Source: Mesorhizobium sp. M00.F.Ca.ET.216.01.1.1
GTDB lineage: Bacteria > Pseudomonadota > Alphaproteobacteria > Rhizobiales > Rhizobiaceae
NCBI RefSeq assembly: GCF_004010325.2
Contig: NZ_SADR02000025.1
Location: forward strand, 39,608-103,607
Length of the DNA: 64,000 nucleotides
Reading direction: 5' to 3'
Below the pieces are notes generated by a model that was not told where the DNA came from, made no database searches, and saw nothing but the letters and a program-made list of their open reading frames with translations. Below are positions 6,922 to 16,539 of this stretch, piece after piece. Position numbers and translations under genes: made by a program. Every line of letters begins with the position of its first letter. The stretch's first letter is position 1.

Positions 6922-9009
6922 CTACCGCCCCTCGCGGTACCACATTGAGCCCATTGCCAAAAGCAGCAGGCCAAGGCCGAGGAAGCCGCCGAACAGCGGT
7001 ACGCGCGAGACGGCTTTCAGCACGCTGTCGTCGGTGGTGCGGAGCCCGATCCAGTCGTTGCCAGAGGCAGCGCCCGCGGAGCGGACCGGTACGATCGAAG
7101 GCAGCGTCACGCCGCTGGTAAGGTTGCCAAGCGCGGATGACTGAGCCAGCCGGCGCACGCTGCCGCCGGTGGCTTCGGCAGGCGCTTTCAGCCGGCCCTC
7201 GGTGGAGATGACGTCGGTGAATTCCGGCGCGTTGACCGGGCCGACATGGGCAAGCGCGGTCAGGTCGCCATTGCCGACCTGATAGAGGCCGATCTCGCTG
7301 GTCTCGACGCTGCCCAGGAAAACGCCAGGTTCGGATTTTTCGAGCTTGACGGTCAGCGCCTTGCCGGACGGCGTGATCACCTGGGCCGGGCCAGGATCGT
7401 CGCTCATCGTCTGGCGGCGGATTTCCAGTACCATGCCGCGGCCGTCGGCGGTCAGCCGCTCCTCCTCCAGCTCAGGCTCCTTCATCAGCCAATGGGCGAT
7501 GCGCCGGTAGAGCTGGACATGCGGGCCGCCGCCCTCAAAGCCGCGCGCCCACAGCCAGCCCTGGTCTGACAGCAGCATGCCGACGCGGCCTTCACCCTTG
7601 TGGTCGAGCAGCAGCAGCGGACGGTTGTCGGCGCCCTTCATCACCACCTCGCCCTCGGGATTCTCGACGCCGATGGTGCGGAACCAGCGGCTCCAGTGCG
7701 GCGGGTCGGTATTGGAGCCGTCGAGCCCGCGCGTCACCGGATGACGCTGGCCGAGATCGGTCAGGCGCGGATAGAAGGCCTTGTCGATGACGTCGCCGGT
7801 CGGCATCGCCGGCAGTGCCGACATCAGCGGCGTGCGGGCGATCGAGCTCTCGCCGGCATATTCGGGTCCCGCAGCAATCAGCAGCGCGCCGCCCTTTTCG
7901 ACATATTCGGAGATGTAGTCGTAATAGAGGATCGGCAGCACGTCGCGGTGCTGGTAGCGGTCGAAGATGATCAGGTCGAAATCCTTGATCTTCTCGACGA
8001 ACAGCTCGCGCGTCGGGAAGGCGATCAGCGACAATTCGTTGATCGGCGTACCGTCCTGCTTTTCCGGCGGCCGTAAAATGGTGAAATGGACGAGGTCGAC
8101 CGAAGCGTCGGACTTCAGCAGGTTGCGCCAGGTGCGCTCGCCGGCATGCGGCTCGCCGGAGACGAGCAGCACACGCAAGTTCTCGCGGATGCCGTCGATC
8201 AGTGCGATGGCACGGTTGTTGGCATCGGTCAGCTCGCCCGGCTCGCGGCCGATGGCGAGTTCGACGATGTTGCGGCCGGCGTTCGGGATGGTCACTTGCA
8301 GCGGCATCGGCTGGCCGATGGTGGCATGCTCGACCGCGACCTGTTCGCCGTTTACCGACACGCGGACATCGACAGGGCCGGTTTCGTTGTCGGTGGCGAT
8401 GACGCGATAAGTCATGTCGAGCGGCTTGCCGACCAGACCGAAGCGCGGCGCATTTTCAAGGCGGATGCGGCGATCCTTCTCGTGGTCGTTGCCGGTGATC
8501 AGCGCATGCAGCGGGGCGTTGAAGTCGGGAGCGCCGGCAGGCGCGTCGTGCACCTCGCCGTCGGTAATCATGATGGCGCCGCCGATGCGCGACGGCGGCA
8601 CGTCGCGGAAAGCGCTTTCGAGCGCTGAAAACAGCCGCGTCTCGGTGCGTTCCTCAGCGGCTTCGGATTTGCCGGCCTCGACGACGTGGACGTCGAACTG
8701 CTTGAAACGGCCAAGGCGCTCCTGGATCCCGGCGAGGGCCTCGTCGGTCTGCTTGCCACGATCGCCGATGTCCTGGCTCTGGCTGCGGTCGACGATGACG
8801 GCGACGACGCTTTTCAGCGCCTCGCGTTCTTCGTCGAGGAAAACCGGGTTGAGAAGGGCGGCGCCCAGGGCGAGCAGGGCGGCGAAGCGGAAGATCGCGC
8901 CGCGCTGGCGAAACCACAGGCCGACCAGCGCCAGCACCGCCAGAGGCACCAGCACGGCGGCAAGCAGCTGCCAGGAAACCAGCGGTTCGAAGGAGATCGA
9001 CCAGTTCAT
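6922..9009 (-). CDS. VWA-like membrane protein of the MoxR/DUF58 operon
   Basis: A 695-residue membrane protein. Two membrane segments lie at the N-terminus (about residues 12-32 and 38-55) and one at the C-terminus (about 672-690). The large middle part is exported or exposed and starts with a von Willebrand A-like strand, VVAVIVDRSQS, that keeps a DxSxS metal site. A later section (about 330-430) looks like a glutamine-amidotransferase-like fold without an obvious nucleophile. It is the last gene of the MoxR-DUF58-DUF4159 operon, three bases after the previous stop. The operon probably serves the envelope; the exact role is unknown. Confidence 0.7.
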   Translation of the reverse strand: MNWSISFEPLVSWQLLAAVLVPLAVLALVGLWFRQRGAIFRFAALLALGAALLNPVFLDEEREALKSVVAVIVDRSQSQDIGDRGKQTDEALAGIQERLGRFKQFDVHVVEAGKSEAAEERTETRLFSALESAFRDVPPSRIGGAIMITDGEVHDAPAGAPDFNAPLHALITGNDHEKDRRIRLENAPRFGLVGKPLDMTYRVIATDNETGPVDVRVSVNGEQVAVEHATIGQPMPLQVTIPNAGRNIVELAIGREPGELTDANNRAIALIDGIRENLRVLLVSGEPHAGERTWRNLLKSDASVDLVHFTILRPPEKQDGTPINELSLIAFPTRELFVEKIKDFDLIIFDRYQHRDVLPILYYDYISEYVEKGGALLIAAGPEYAGESSIARTPLMSALPAMPTGDVIDKAFYPRLTDLGQRHPVTRGLDGSNTDPPHWSRWFRTIGVENPEGEVVMKGADNRPLLLLDHKGEGRVGMLLSDQGWLWARGFEGGGPHVQLYRRIAHWLMKEPELEEERLTADGRGMVLEIRRQTMSDDPGPAQVITPSGKALTVKLEKSEPGVFLGSVETSEIGLYQVGNGDLTALAHVGPVNAPEFTDVISTEGRLKAPAEATGGSVRRLAQSSALGNLTSGVTLPSIVPVRSAGAASGNDWIGLRTTDDSVLKAVSRVPLFGGFLGLGLLLLAMGSMWYREGR

Positions 9010-9012
9010 GGG

Positions 9013-11835
9013 TTACTGCCCCAACCGTTCGAGCAGCACGGGCACATGAACCTGATCGGATTTGTAGTTGCCGGTCAGCATGTACATCATGATGTTGACG
9101 CCCGCGCGCAGCGAATAGATCCGCTGCATCGGATCGGACGGCACGGTCGGCAGCATCGGATCGCCATTCTCGTCGACCGCCCAGGCGCCGGCGAAGTCAT
9201 TGGCGGTGATCATGATGGGCGAGACGCCGTCACCGACGCGCACTGGGCGGTTCTCGGCATTGCTGGCGTCGAGCGACGCCTCGACCCACAGCGGGCTGCC
9301 GGCGAAGCGGCCGGGAAATTCAGGAAGGATGAAGAAGGACTTGGTCAGCACGTGATCCGACGGCACCGGCTCCAGCGGCGGCACGTTGAGATTGCCGAGG
9401 ATGTCGCGCAGCCGCTCCGTCGCCGGGCTGGTCGAATCCGCGCCGATGCCGTTGGCAAACTGATCGCGGGTGTCGAACAGGACGGTGCCGCCTTGCTGCA
9501 TATAGGCGTCGACGCGGGCGATTGCGGCTTCGCTCGGCATCGGGGCGGCGGGGTCGATCGGCCAGTAGATCAGCGGGTAAAAGGACAGTTCGTCCTTTGA
9601 AATGTCGACGCCGGCAGGCGCTCCCGGTTCGAGCGCGGTCTTCTCGATCAGGAAGCGGGTCAGTCCTTCGAGCCCGGCGCGGCTGATCGAATCGACGCCC
9701 GGCTCGCCGGTCAGCACATAGGCGATGCGGGTCTTTGAAATGTCCTCGATCGCGCCGGCATCGCCGGGCTTGGCGTCGTCGGCGCGGGCGAAGTCCGTGT
9801 GGCCGAACAGCGCGCCGAGCGCAATCAGCAGCGCGGCCGTGGTTGCGGCAGCGCCGGTACGGCGCGGCCGGCGCGACAACAGGCCGCCCATCCAGAACAC
9901 CGCCAGCGTGTCGAGAGCCATCAGCACAAGAGCAGCCGTCACCAGCGGACCTTTCAGATTGTGCGATTCGTCATAGGCATACTGCACGGTGGTGACCGGC
10001 ACCGTGACCTGCGGGCGGGCCAGCGGCGCAAAGCTGCTCGAGGCATCGAGCAGATTGTGGGCGAAGACGCCGGTGTCGGAGCCGTAAAGGCCGGGCGGAT
10101 TCTCGAACGTCACCGGCCGCGGGCCGGCACCAGGCACAAGCGGCCTGGCATCCGGGGTCGGCGGCACCAGGGTGCCGTCGGCGGCGATCATGCGATATGG
10201 CGCCAGCGAGGTGGCGGCGGCTTCGGCATTGGCAACCGCCTGACCCTGATTGCGCGACAGTTGCACGATACGCCGCAGCATCTCGACGAAGCTGCCGGAG
10301 ATCGGCAGGTTCGACCAGGTCGCCTCCGGCGTGACATGGAACAGGATCAGCGTACCCTTTCCCTTCTTCAGCCCGGTCACCAGCGGCGTGCCGTCGGCGA
10401 GTGTGGCCCAGGTGCGCTCGACGATATCAGGCGTCGGCTCCGCCAGCACCTGTCTGGTGACGGTGACCTCGGTCGGCGGCGCCAGATCGGCGAAGGGACC
10501 GCTCTTGGGGAATTCGGTGACCGGCTGCGGCGTCGTCCATGACAGCGCGCCGCCGAGCGAGCGCTCGCCGGTGCGCAACCTGACCGGTAGCAAATCGTCG
10601 TCGTTGCCGGCTGCGGCCAATCGCGAACCGGCAAACCGCACCAGGGTGCCGCCCTTGTCGACCCAGTCGCCCAGCCTTTGCCGGACCTGCTCCGGAATGA
10701 TGCCGACATCGGCCATGATGATCATCGCCGGCTTCTGGTCGAGCAACTGCGGGATGGCGTCGGCAAGGTCGGCGCTCGATGGTTCGACCAGATCGGCAAA
10801 CGGCTGCAGCGCGCGGCGGATGTAGTAGAGCGGCGACAGAAGCGGCTGCGCCTGGTCGGCCTCGGCTTGCGACAGCAGTCCGACGCGGCGGCGCTTGGAG
10901 CTCTCGTCGAGCACGCGGACGGCGCCGGCGTGCCGCTCGCCATCGAGCGCGATCGAGGCGAAGTCGTTGCGCAGTTCGAACGGCACCGCCATCGTGCCGG
11001 TGCCGGTGGCTTCGCCCGGTGCGAAGGTCAGCGTCGCGTCGGCGATGCGGCGACCCTTGTCGTCGAAGGCGCCGGCGGTGACCTGCGCCGGTGGCGGATC
11101 GCCCGGTGCGCGGATGGCGGTCAGGGCGAAGCCGTCCACCTGGTTGTCGGCGTCGGTCAGGCCGGTCAGGGAAAGCCGGTCCGAGGTGGCCCAGACGACA
11201 CGCGCGGCGTTCTTCGACAACAGCGTGTTGAAGGCAGCCTCGTCGCCTCGCGCGGCCAGGCCGTCGGCCAGTACGGCAACGCTGGCGCCGGGCAGGTTCT
11301 CCAGGGTTGAAGCGACGCGGGCGTAGACGCCGGGTCGGTCGGTCGGGATCGGCCGCGGCTTTGCCGCGCGTAACCGGTCGAGGGCGGTGGCAGCATCGAA
11401 CGGGCCGATGTCGGCATTGGGTTTTTCCGCGGTAAAGGCGATGATGACGGGAATGCCGTTCGAGCCGGCGTCTGCGATCAGCCGCTCGGCGGTGGCGACG
11501 CGCTTGCCCCAGTCGGCGGCGCTCGCCCAGTCGTTGTCGATGACCAGCGCAAGGGCGGCCCCCTCGGCCGGCAGCTTTTCGCGCGGATTGAAGACCGGTT
11601 CGGCCAACGCAACGATAATAAGGGCGGCCATCAAGAGCCGGAGCAGCGTCAGCCACCATGGGCTCTGCTTCGGCGTCTCTTCGCGCCTCAAAACGCGAGC
11701 CAGGATCCTTAGCGGCGGAAAGACCTCCGTCTGCGGCCTCGGCGGCGTGAGCCGCAACAGCCACCAGATCACCGGCAGCGCCAGGAGGCCCCACAGCACC
11801 ATCGGCGCACCGAAGGAGAGCGGCAGCCAGCTCAT
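9013..11835 (-). CDS. DUF4159 membrane protein with BatA-like N-terminus
   Basis: A 940-residue protein. The N-terminus matches the BatA/aerotolerance layout: a membrane segment at about residues 8-25, the PP.RTEVFPPLRIL-type region, and a second segment near 60-80 before a VWA-like domain. Further membrane segments lie near 640-700. The C-terminal 240 residues form a DUF4159 domain (from TRIAYVLTG). ATG at 11835 overlaps the DUF58 stop as ATGA, so translation is probably coupled; an open frame further upstream is overlap only. The family is common in alphaproteobacteria, with no assigned biochemical function. Confidence 0.78.
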   Translation of the reverse strand: MSWLPLSFGAPMVLWGLLALPVIWWLLRLTPPRPQTEVFPPLRILARVLRREETPKQSPWWLTLLRLLMAALIIVALAEPVFNPREKLPAEGAALALVIDNDWASAADWGKRVATAERLIADAGSNGIPVIIAFTAEKPNADIGPFDAATALDRLRAAKPRPIPTDRPGVYARVASTLENLPGASVAVLADGLAARGDEAAFNTLLSKNAARVVWATSDRLSLTGLTDADNQVDGFALTAIRAPGDPPPAQVTAGAFDDKGRRIADATLTFAPGEATGTGTMAVPFELRNDFASIALDGERHAGAVRVLDESSKRRRVGLLSQAEADQAQPLLSPLYYIRRALQPFADLVEPSSADLADAIPQLLDQKPAMIIMADVGIIPEQVRQRLGDWVDKGGTLVRFAGSRLAAAGNDDDLLPVRLRTGERSLGGALSWTTPQPVTEFPKSGPFADLAPPTEVTVTRQVLAEPTPDIVERTWATLADGTPLVTGLKKGKGTLILFHVTPEATWSNLPISGSFVEMLRRIVQLSRNQGQAVANAEAAATSLAPYRMIAADGTLVPPTPDARPLVPGAGPRPVTFENPPGLYGSDTGVFAHNLLDASSSFAPLARPQVTVPVTTVQYAYDESHNLKGPLVTAALVLMALDTLAVFWMGGLLSRRPRRTGAAATTAALLIALGALFGHTDFARADDAKPGDAGAIEDISKTRIAYVLTGEPGVDSISRAGLEGLTRFLIEKTALEPGAPAGVDISKDELSFYPLIYWPIDPAAPMPSEAAIARVDAYMQQGGTVLFDTRDQFANGIGADSTSPATERLRDILGNLNVPPLEPVPSDHVLTKSFFILPEFPGRFAGSPLWVEASLDASNAENRPVRVGDGVSPIMITANDFAGAWAVDENGDPMLPTVPSDPMQRIYSLRAGVNIMMYMLTGNYKSDQVHVPVLLERLGQ

Positions 11836-12746
11836 GCGCTGATCTTTCCGGCGTAACCGCCGTCGGCGGTCATCGCCATGTGCAGGCGCACCAGAGCCTC
11901 TGAGGCGAGGTGGTCGGTGTGGTTGAGGGTAAAGCTCCAGCCGAGCCGTTTGCACCAGCCGGCCAGTTCCTGGCGGCGGGCCGTGTAAAGCAGGCGATAT
12001 TCATCGCCAAGCATTTCGGCGCGCCCTGCGGTCAGCTTGTCACCGGTCTCGGGATCGGTGAATTCGGTACGCCCGGCATAGGGGAAGTTCTCCTCGGCTG
12101 GGTCGGCGACCTCGACCAGGTGAGCGCGCACACCGTGGCGCGCGAGCACATCGAGCCAGGCCTTGGTGTCTTCGACCGGATCGAGGAAATCGCTGACGAT
12201 GACGATGTCGGAGAAGCGGCGGATGCCGGAAAGGTCGGGCTTTGCCGGCAACTTGCCGGCATGCGCGAGCTGCGCCGCGATGCGTTCGGCACCGTTGCGG
12301 GCAGTGAACGGGTCGGTCAGGCCCGGCCAGGCGATGCGCTCGCCGCTGCGCGACAGAAGCTCTGCCATGGCCAGCACTAGCACGAGTGCACGGGATTGCT
12401 TCGAAACGGTGGCTCCGGTCGACTTGTAGAGCATCGACGGCGAGGGATCGGCCCACAGCCAGACCGTGTGGGCTGCCTCCCATTCGCGGTCGCGGACATA
12501 GGTGTGGTCGTCGCGGGCCGAGCGGCGCCAGTCGATGCGCGAGGAATCGCCTTCGACATAGGGCCGGAACTGCCAGAAATTCTCGCCGATGCCGCGCTTG
12601 CGGCGGCCATGCCAGCCGGCGATCACCGTGTTGACGATGCGGCGTGCCTCGACCAGCAGGTCGGGCACCAGCGAAGCCCGCAACCGGCCACGGGCGAGCG
12701 CGTCGCGCGTCGATACCGGTGCCGGGACCTCGCCTACGCGTGCCAT
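11832..12746 (-). CDS. DUF58 domain protein
   Basis: A 304-residue cytoplasmic protein of the DUF58 family, which nearly always sits beside a MoxR ATPase. The family core is visible: YVEGDSSRIDWRRSAR followed by the paired strand WLWADPSPSM, a degenerate VWA metal site. It overlaps the MoxR stop by one base and the DUF4159 start by four, so the three are translationally coupled. The role, inferred from the family, is as a partner of the MoxR chaperone in assembling or activating an envelope complex. Confidence 0.85.
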   Translation of the reverse strand: MARVGEVPAPVSTRDALARGRLRASLVPDLLVEARRIVNTVIAGWHGRRKRGIGENFWQFRPYVEGDSSRIDWRRSARDDHTYVRDREWEAAHTVWLWADPSPSMLYKSTGATVSKQSRALVLVLAMAELLSRSGERIAWPGLTDPFTARNGAERIAAQLAHAGKLPAKPDLSGIRRFSDIVIVSDFLDPVEDTKAWLDVLARHGVRAHLVEVADPAEENFPYAGRTEFTDPETGDKLTAGRAEMLGDEYRLLYTARRQELAGWCKRLGWSFTLNHTDHLASEALVRLHMAMTADGGYAGKISA

Positions 12747-13750
12747 CAGATGCCTTTTGCCAGTTTCGCCACCACGTCGCGCACCGTGATGCCTTCAGCG
12801 CGGGCAGCGAAGGTCAGCGCCATACGGTGTTGCAGCACCGGCTCGGCCAGCGCGCGGATGTCGTCGACGGAGGGCGCCAGTCGACTGTCGTAGAGCGCCC
12901 GCGCCCGGGCGCATAGCATCAGCGCCTGGCTGGCGCGGGGGCCTGGGCCCCAGGCGACGTGTTTGTCGGTATCGGCATTGCCCCCGCCGGGGCGCGCCGA
13001 GCGCACCAGCTTGAGGATCGCCTCGACGACGCTTTCCGGCACCGGCATGCGGCGGATCAGTGTCTGGACCTCCTTCAGCCGCACCGGCTGCAGCACGTTT
13101 TCGGCCTTTGCATCCTCGATGCCGGTGGTTTCCAGAAGGATGCGGCGCTCCGCCTCGATTTGGGGGTAGAGGATGTCGACCTGCATCAGGAAGCGATCGA
13201 GCTGCGCTTCGGGCAAGGGATAGGTGCCTTCCTGCTCCAGCGGGTTCTGCGTCGCCAGCACATGGAACGGCGCCGGCAGATCATAACGGGCGCCGGCGAT
13301 GGTGACGTGGTATTCCTGCATCGCCTGCAGCAGCGCCGACTGGGTACGCGGCGAAGCACGGTTGATCTCGTCGGCCATCAGCAGTTGCGCAAAGATCGGC
13401 CCTGAGATGAAGCGGAACGAGCGCTTTCCGAATTCGTCCTGCTCCATCACCTCGGAACCGAGAATGTCGGACGGCATCAGGTCGGGGGTGAACTGGATGC
13501 GGCGGGAATTGAGACCGAGCACGACGCCCAGCGTATCGACAAGCTTGGTCTTGGCGAGGCCCGGCACGCCGACCAGCAGGGCATGGCCGCCGGCCAGCAG
13601 GGCCACCAGTGTACGCTCGACCACGCTTTCCTGGCCGAAGATGACACGGCCGACGCCGTTGCGGACCCTGGAAATATCGGCCAGGGCCTTTTCAGCCTCG
13701 GCGATCATGTCCTTTTCGCTTATCGGGCTTTCCTTGATCATCACGCTCAT
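12746..13750 (-). CDS. MoxR-family AAA+ ATPase
   Basis: A 334-residue ATPase of the MoxR class, thought to act as a chaperone for VWA-domain partners. It has Walker A GVPGLAKT (about 61-68), Walker B LLMADEINR, sensor 1 LATQNP and the C-terminal lid. I choose the ATG at 13750 because AAGGA lies 8 bases upstream; the open frame extends 14 codons further. It is the first gene of a four-gene operon. The divergent DUF1285-nudix-cca operon starts about 150 bases away. Confidence 0.88.
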   Translation of the reverse strand: MSVMIKESPISEKDMIAEAEKALADISRVRNGVGRVIFGQESVVERTLVALLAGGHALLVGVPGLAKTKLVDTLGVVLGLNSRRIQFTPDLMPSDILGSEVMEQDEFGKRSFRFISGPIFAQLLMADEINRASPRTQSALLQAMQEYHVTIAGARYDLPAPFHVLATQNPLEQEGTYPLPEAQLDRFLMQVDILYPQIEAERRILLETTGIEDAKAENVLQPVRLKEVQTLIRRMPVPESVVEAILKLVRSARPGGGNADTDKHVAWGPGPRASQALMLCARARALYDSRLAPSVDDIRALAEPVLQHRMALTFAARAEGITVRDVVAKLAKGI

Positions 13751-13897
13751 GCAGCATCGATCCTTATGGTTGGAAATACCGGCTTGCACCATTCAATGCC
13801 GCAGAATGCCGCGATTCGGCCTCGCATGGCGCCACTGAATGAACTTAAATCACAGTCTTAGGCTGACAAGCGGAACAACAGTGACTATTTCGTGACC

Positions 13898-14527
13898 ATG
13901 GCGGAACGCTCCGAAAATCGTGAAGAAGGCTTGACGTCCGCCACCGAGGCGCGCGGACTGGAGGCGCTGGTCTCCCGCGCGACGCGCGCCGGCAGGGGGG
14001 CGGCACCGGTGGAGCGCTGGAATCCCGACTTCTGCGGTGATCTCGACATGGAGATCAGGGCCGACGGCACCTGGTTCTATCTCGGCACGCCGATCGGGCG
14101 AATGCCGCTGGTGCAACTGTTTTCCTCGGTGCTGCGCAAGGACGAAGACGGCAGGACATACCTGGTGACGCCGGTGGAACGGGTCGGCATTCGCGTCGCC
14201 GATGCACCCTTCATCGCCGTCGAGATGGACGTTTCCGGTACCGGCGCCAGGCAGGTCATCACCTTCCGCACCAATGTCGGCGATGTGGTCGAGGCCGGAC
14301 CCGGCCACCCGCTGCGCTTCGTCGACGAAGAGGCGACCGGTGGCCTGAAGCCCTATGTACTGGTGCGCGGGCGGCTGGAGGCGCTGGTGGCACGGCCGGT
14401 GATGTACGAGCTGGTCGGGCATGGCGAAGAGATCGTTGCCGGTGGCAGAAAGATGTTTGCCGTCCGCTCAAAGGGCGAGGTCTACCCGATCATGCCGGTG
14501 GAAAAACTCAACCGGCTGAGTGCGTGA
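13898..14527 (+). CDS. DUF1285 domain protein
   Basis: A 209-residue protein matching the DUF1285 family, known from structures but without a proven function. Typical segments are the WNPDFCGDLDMEI region, FYLGTPIGR and the C-terminal MYELV. A GTG six bases earlier is an alternative start. It leads a three-gene operon with a NUDIX hydrolase and the CCA-adding enzyme: its stop overlaps the next start. Confidence 0.8.
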   Translation: MAERSENREEGLTSATEARGLEALVSRATRAGRGAAPVERWNPDFCGDLDMEIRADGTWFYLGTPIGRMPLVQLFSSVLRKDEDGRTYLVTPVERVGIRVADAPFIAVEMDVSGTGARQVITFRTNVGDVVEAGPGHPLRFVDEEATGGLKPYVLVRGRLEALVARPVMYELVGHGEEIVAGGRKMFAVRSKGEVYPIMPVEKLNRLSA

Positions 14528-15159
14528 TGGACCAGATGACGCCGATGCCCTTTTCCGCCGCGGATTTTCGGGTGCGGGTTGCAGCACAGCCACAAGCACA
14601 TGCCGACGATGATTATGGCGACCACCGCTTCAATCCTGGTCATCCAAGGATGAAACTGGTGAAGATGCTGCGCAACGCCGCAGTGCTGATCCCGGTCGTC
14701 GATCACGGAGGCGAAGCGACGGTCCTGCTCACCAAGCGGGCTGAAAAGCTGCGCAACCATTCCGGCCAGGTGGCTTTCCCGGGCGGTACGATCGATCCGA
14801 CCGATCCCAGCCCCGAGGCTGCGGCACTGCGCGAAACCTTCGAGGAGATCGGCCTCGACGAGAGCCGCGTCGAGACCATCGGCCGAATGCCCGACTATGT
14901 CTCAGGCAGCGGCTATCGCATCGCCCCCGTGCTTGGAATCATGCAACCTGGTTTTTCATTGACGCTCAATTCCGAGGAGGTCGATGCCGCCTTTGAAGTG
15001 CCGCTGCGTTTCCTGATGGATCCGGCTAACCACAGCCGCGACAGCCGCATGTGGAATGACATCGAATGGTTCTTCTACGAGATGCCCTATGGCGGCCAGC
15101 GTATATGGGGGGTCACCGCCGGCATCATCCGCACGCTCTATGAAAGGCTCTATAGGTGA
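14527..15159 (+). CDS. NUDIX hydrolase, probable CoA pyrophosphatase
   Basis: A 210-residue NUDIX enzyme of the CoA pyrophosphatase (NudL/YeaB) type, splitting CoA or its derivatives into phosphopantetheine and adenosine 3',5'-bisphosphate. The Nudix box is intact: GGTIDPTDPSPEAAALRETF, then EEIGL. The upstream VLLTKRAEKLRNHSGQVAFPGG segment is the family signature of the CoA-specific branch. GTG at 14524 is an alternative start. It is coupled to both neighbours by overlapping stop and start codons. Confidence 0.85.
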   Translation: MDQMTPMPFSAADFRVRVAAQPQAHADDDYGDHRFNPGHPRMKLVKMLRNAAVLIPVVDHGGEATVLLTKRAEKLRNHSGQVAFPGGTIDPTDPSPEAAALRETFEEIGLDESRVETIGRMPDYVSGSGYRIAPVLGIMQPGFSLTLNSEEVDAAFEVPLRFLMDPANHSRDSRMWNDIEWFFYEMPYGGQRIWGVTAGIIRTLYERLYR

Positions 15160-16439
15160 GCACGCGGGACGTAAGCAGTCGGGCATCGCTGGCGGGCAGG
15201 GCCGCCTGGCTTGGCGAAAAGCAGCTGCAGCGCCTGCTCGCCGCATTGACGGATGGCGGCGAAGAGGCGCGTGTCGCCGGCGGCGCAGTGCGCAACGCAC
15301 TGATCGGCCAGCCGGTTGCCGACATCGACATCGCCACCACGACCGTGCCCGAGGAAACCATCCGCCGCGCCGAGGCGGCGGGCTTCAAGGCGGTGCCGAC
15401 CGGCATCGAGCACGGCACCATCACCGTGGTCGCCAGCGGCAGGGCTTATGAGGTCACCACGCTGCGCTCCGACATCGAGACCGACGGGCGGCGGGCAAAG
15501 GTGTCGTTCGGGCGCGACTGGAATGCCGATGCGGAGCGGCGCGATTTCACCATCAACGCGCTCTATGCCGAGGCAGACGGCACGATCGTCGACCTGGTCG
15601 GCGGCATCGCCGACATCGAATCGTGCCGGCTGCGCTTCATCGGCGACGCGGAAGCGCGCATCCGCGAGGATTATCTGCGCATCCTGCGTTTCTTTCGCTT
15701 TTTCGCCTGGTACGGCGATGGACGGCCGGATGCCGACGGGCTGAAAGCCTGTGCCCGGCTGAAGGAAGGGCTGGACCAGCTCTCGGCCGAGCGCGTCTGG
15801 TCCGAACTGAAGAAGCTTTTGTCGGCCCCCGACCCGTCGCGCGCCTTGCTGTGGATGCGCCAGGCCGGCGTTTTGACCAGCGTTTTGCCGGAAAGCGAGA
15901 AATGGGGCATCGATGCCATTCACGGGTTGACCAGGACCGAGAAGGAACTGGACTGGGCGCCGGATCCGTTGCTCAGGCTGGAAGCAATCGTTCCGCCGGA
16001 TGCTGCGCGGATGAAGACGCTCGCCGACAGGCTGAAATTCTCCATCGGCGAGGCAAACCGCCTGCGGCACTGGGCGCTGACGGACACTGTCGAAGCCAAG
16101 GCGAGCGAGGGGGAACTGGCGAAAAAGCTTTATCTCGGTAATCGGCAAGGCATTATCGATCGCTTGCGGCTTTCGCTCGCTTCGGCACGGGCGCGCGCCG
16201 TCGAGAACAACGATGCGCTGCTTGAAGCCGGCGGCTTTTCGCGCCTGCTTGCCTTCGCTCTGAAATGGGAAAAGCCAGTGTTTCCGATCAAAGGTGCCGA
16301 TCTGGCCCGCCTCGGCGCGTCGCCGGGACCGAAGCTTGGCGCCGTCCTGAAAAACCTCGAAAGGGAGTGGATCGAGTCCGGCTTTACGCTCGATCGCGAC
16401 GCGCTCATCACGCGCGCCGCGGAGATGCTTGAAACTTAG
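15156..16439 (+). CDS. cca: CCA tRNA nucleotidyltransferase (bacterial class II)
   Basis: A 427-residue enzyme that adds or repairs the CCA end of tRNAs. The nucleotidyltransferase head has GGAVRNALIGQPVADIDIAT, including the catalytic DxD. The second motif RRDFTINAL and the RNA-binding RIREDYLRILRFFRF segment follow. It starts with GTG overlapping the nudix stop (GTGA). It might instead be a poly(A) polymerase, but the motifs and the operon fit CCA addition better, as is usual in Rhizobiales. Confidence 0.88.
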   Translation: MSTRDVSSRASLAGRAAWLGEKQLQRLLAALTDGGEEARVAGGAVRNALIGQPVADIDIATTTVPEETIRRAEAAGFKAVPTGIEHGTITVVASGRAYEVTTLRSDIETDGRRAKVSFGRDWNADAERRDFTINALYAEADGTIVDLVGGIADIESCRLRFIGDAEARIREDYLRILRFFRFFAWYGDGRPDADGLKACARLKEGLDQLSAERVWSELKKLLSAPDPSRALLWMRQAGVLTSVLPESEKWGIDAIHGLTRTEKELDWAPDPLLRLEAIVPPDAARMKTLADRLKFSIGEANRLRHWALTDTVEAKASEGELAKKLYLGNRQGIIDRLRLSLASARARAVENNDALLEAGGFSRLLAFALKWEKPVFPIKGADLARLGASPGPKLGAVLKNLEREWIESGFTLDRDALITRAAEMLET

Positions 16440-16447
16440 AGCCTAGC

Positions 16448-16479
16448 TTGGCGGCTGCGCCGCAGCTTGGCGCCGCCAA
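16448..16479. terminator. inverted repeat between cca and the subtilase gene
   Basis: TTGGCGGC (16448-16455) pairs with GCCGCCAA (16472-16479) in the gap between convergent genes. The loop contains a further GCTGCGCCGCAGC fold. There is no T run. Confidence 0.35.
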
Positions 16480-16539
16480 TCAAATGCTACCCATTTGGAG
16501 CACAACCGAGGCGACGGCTTCGGCGGGCGAAAGCGCTGC

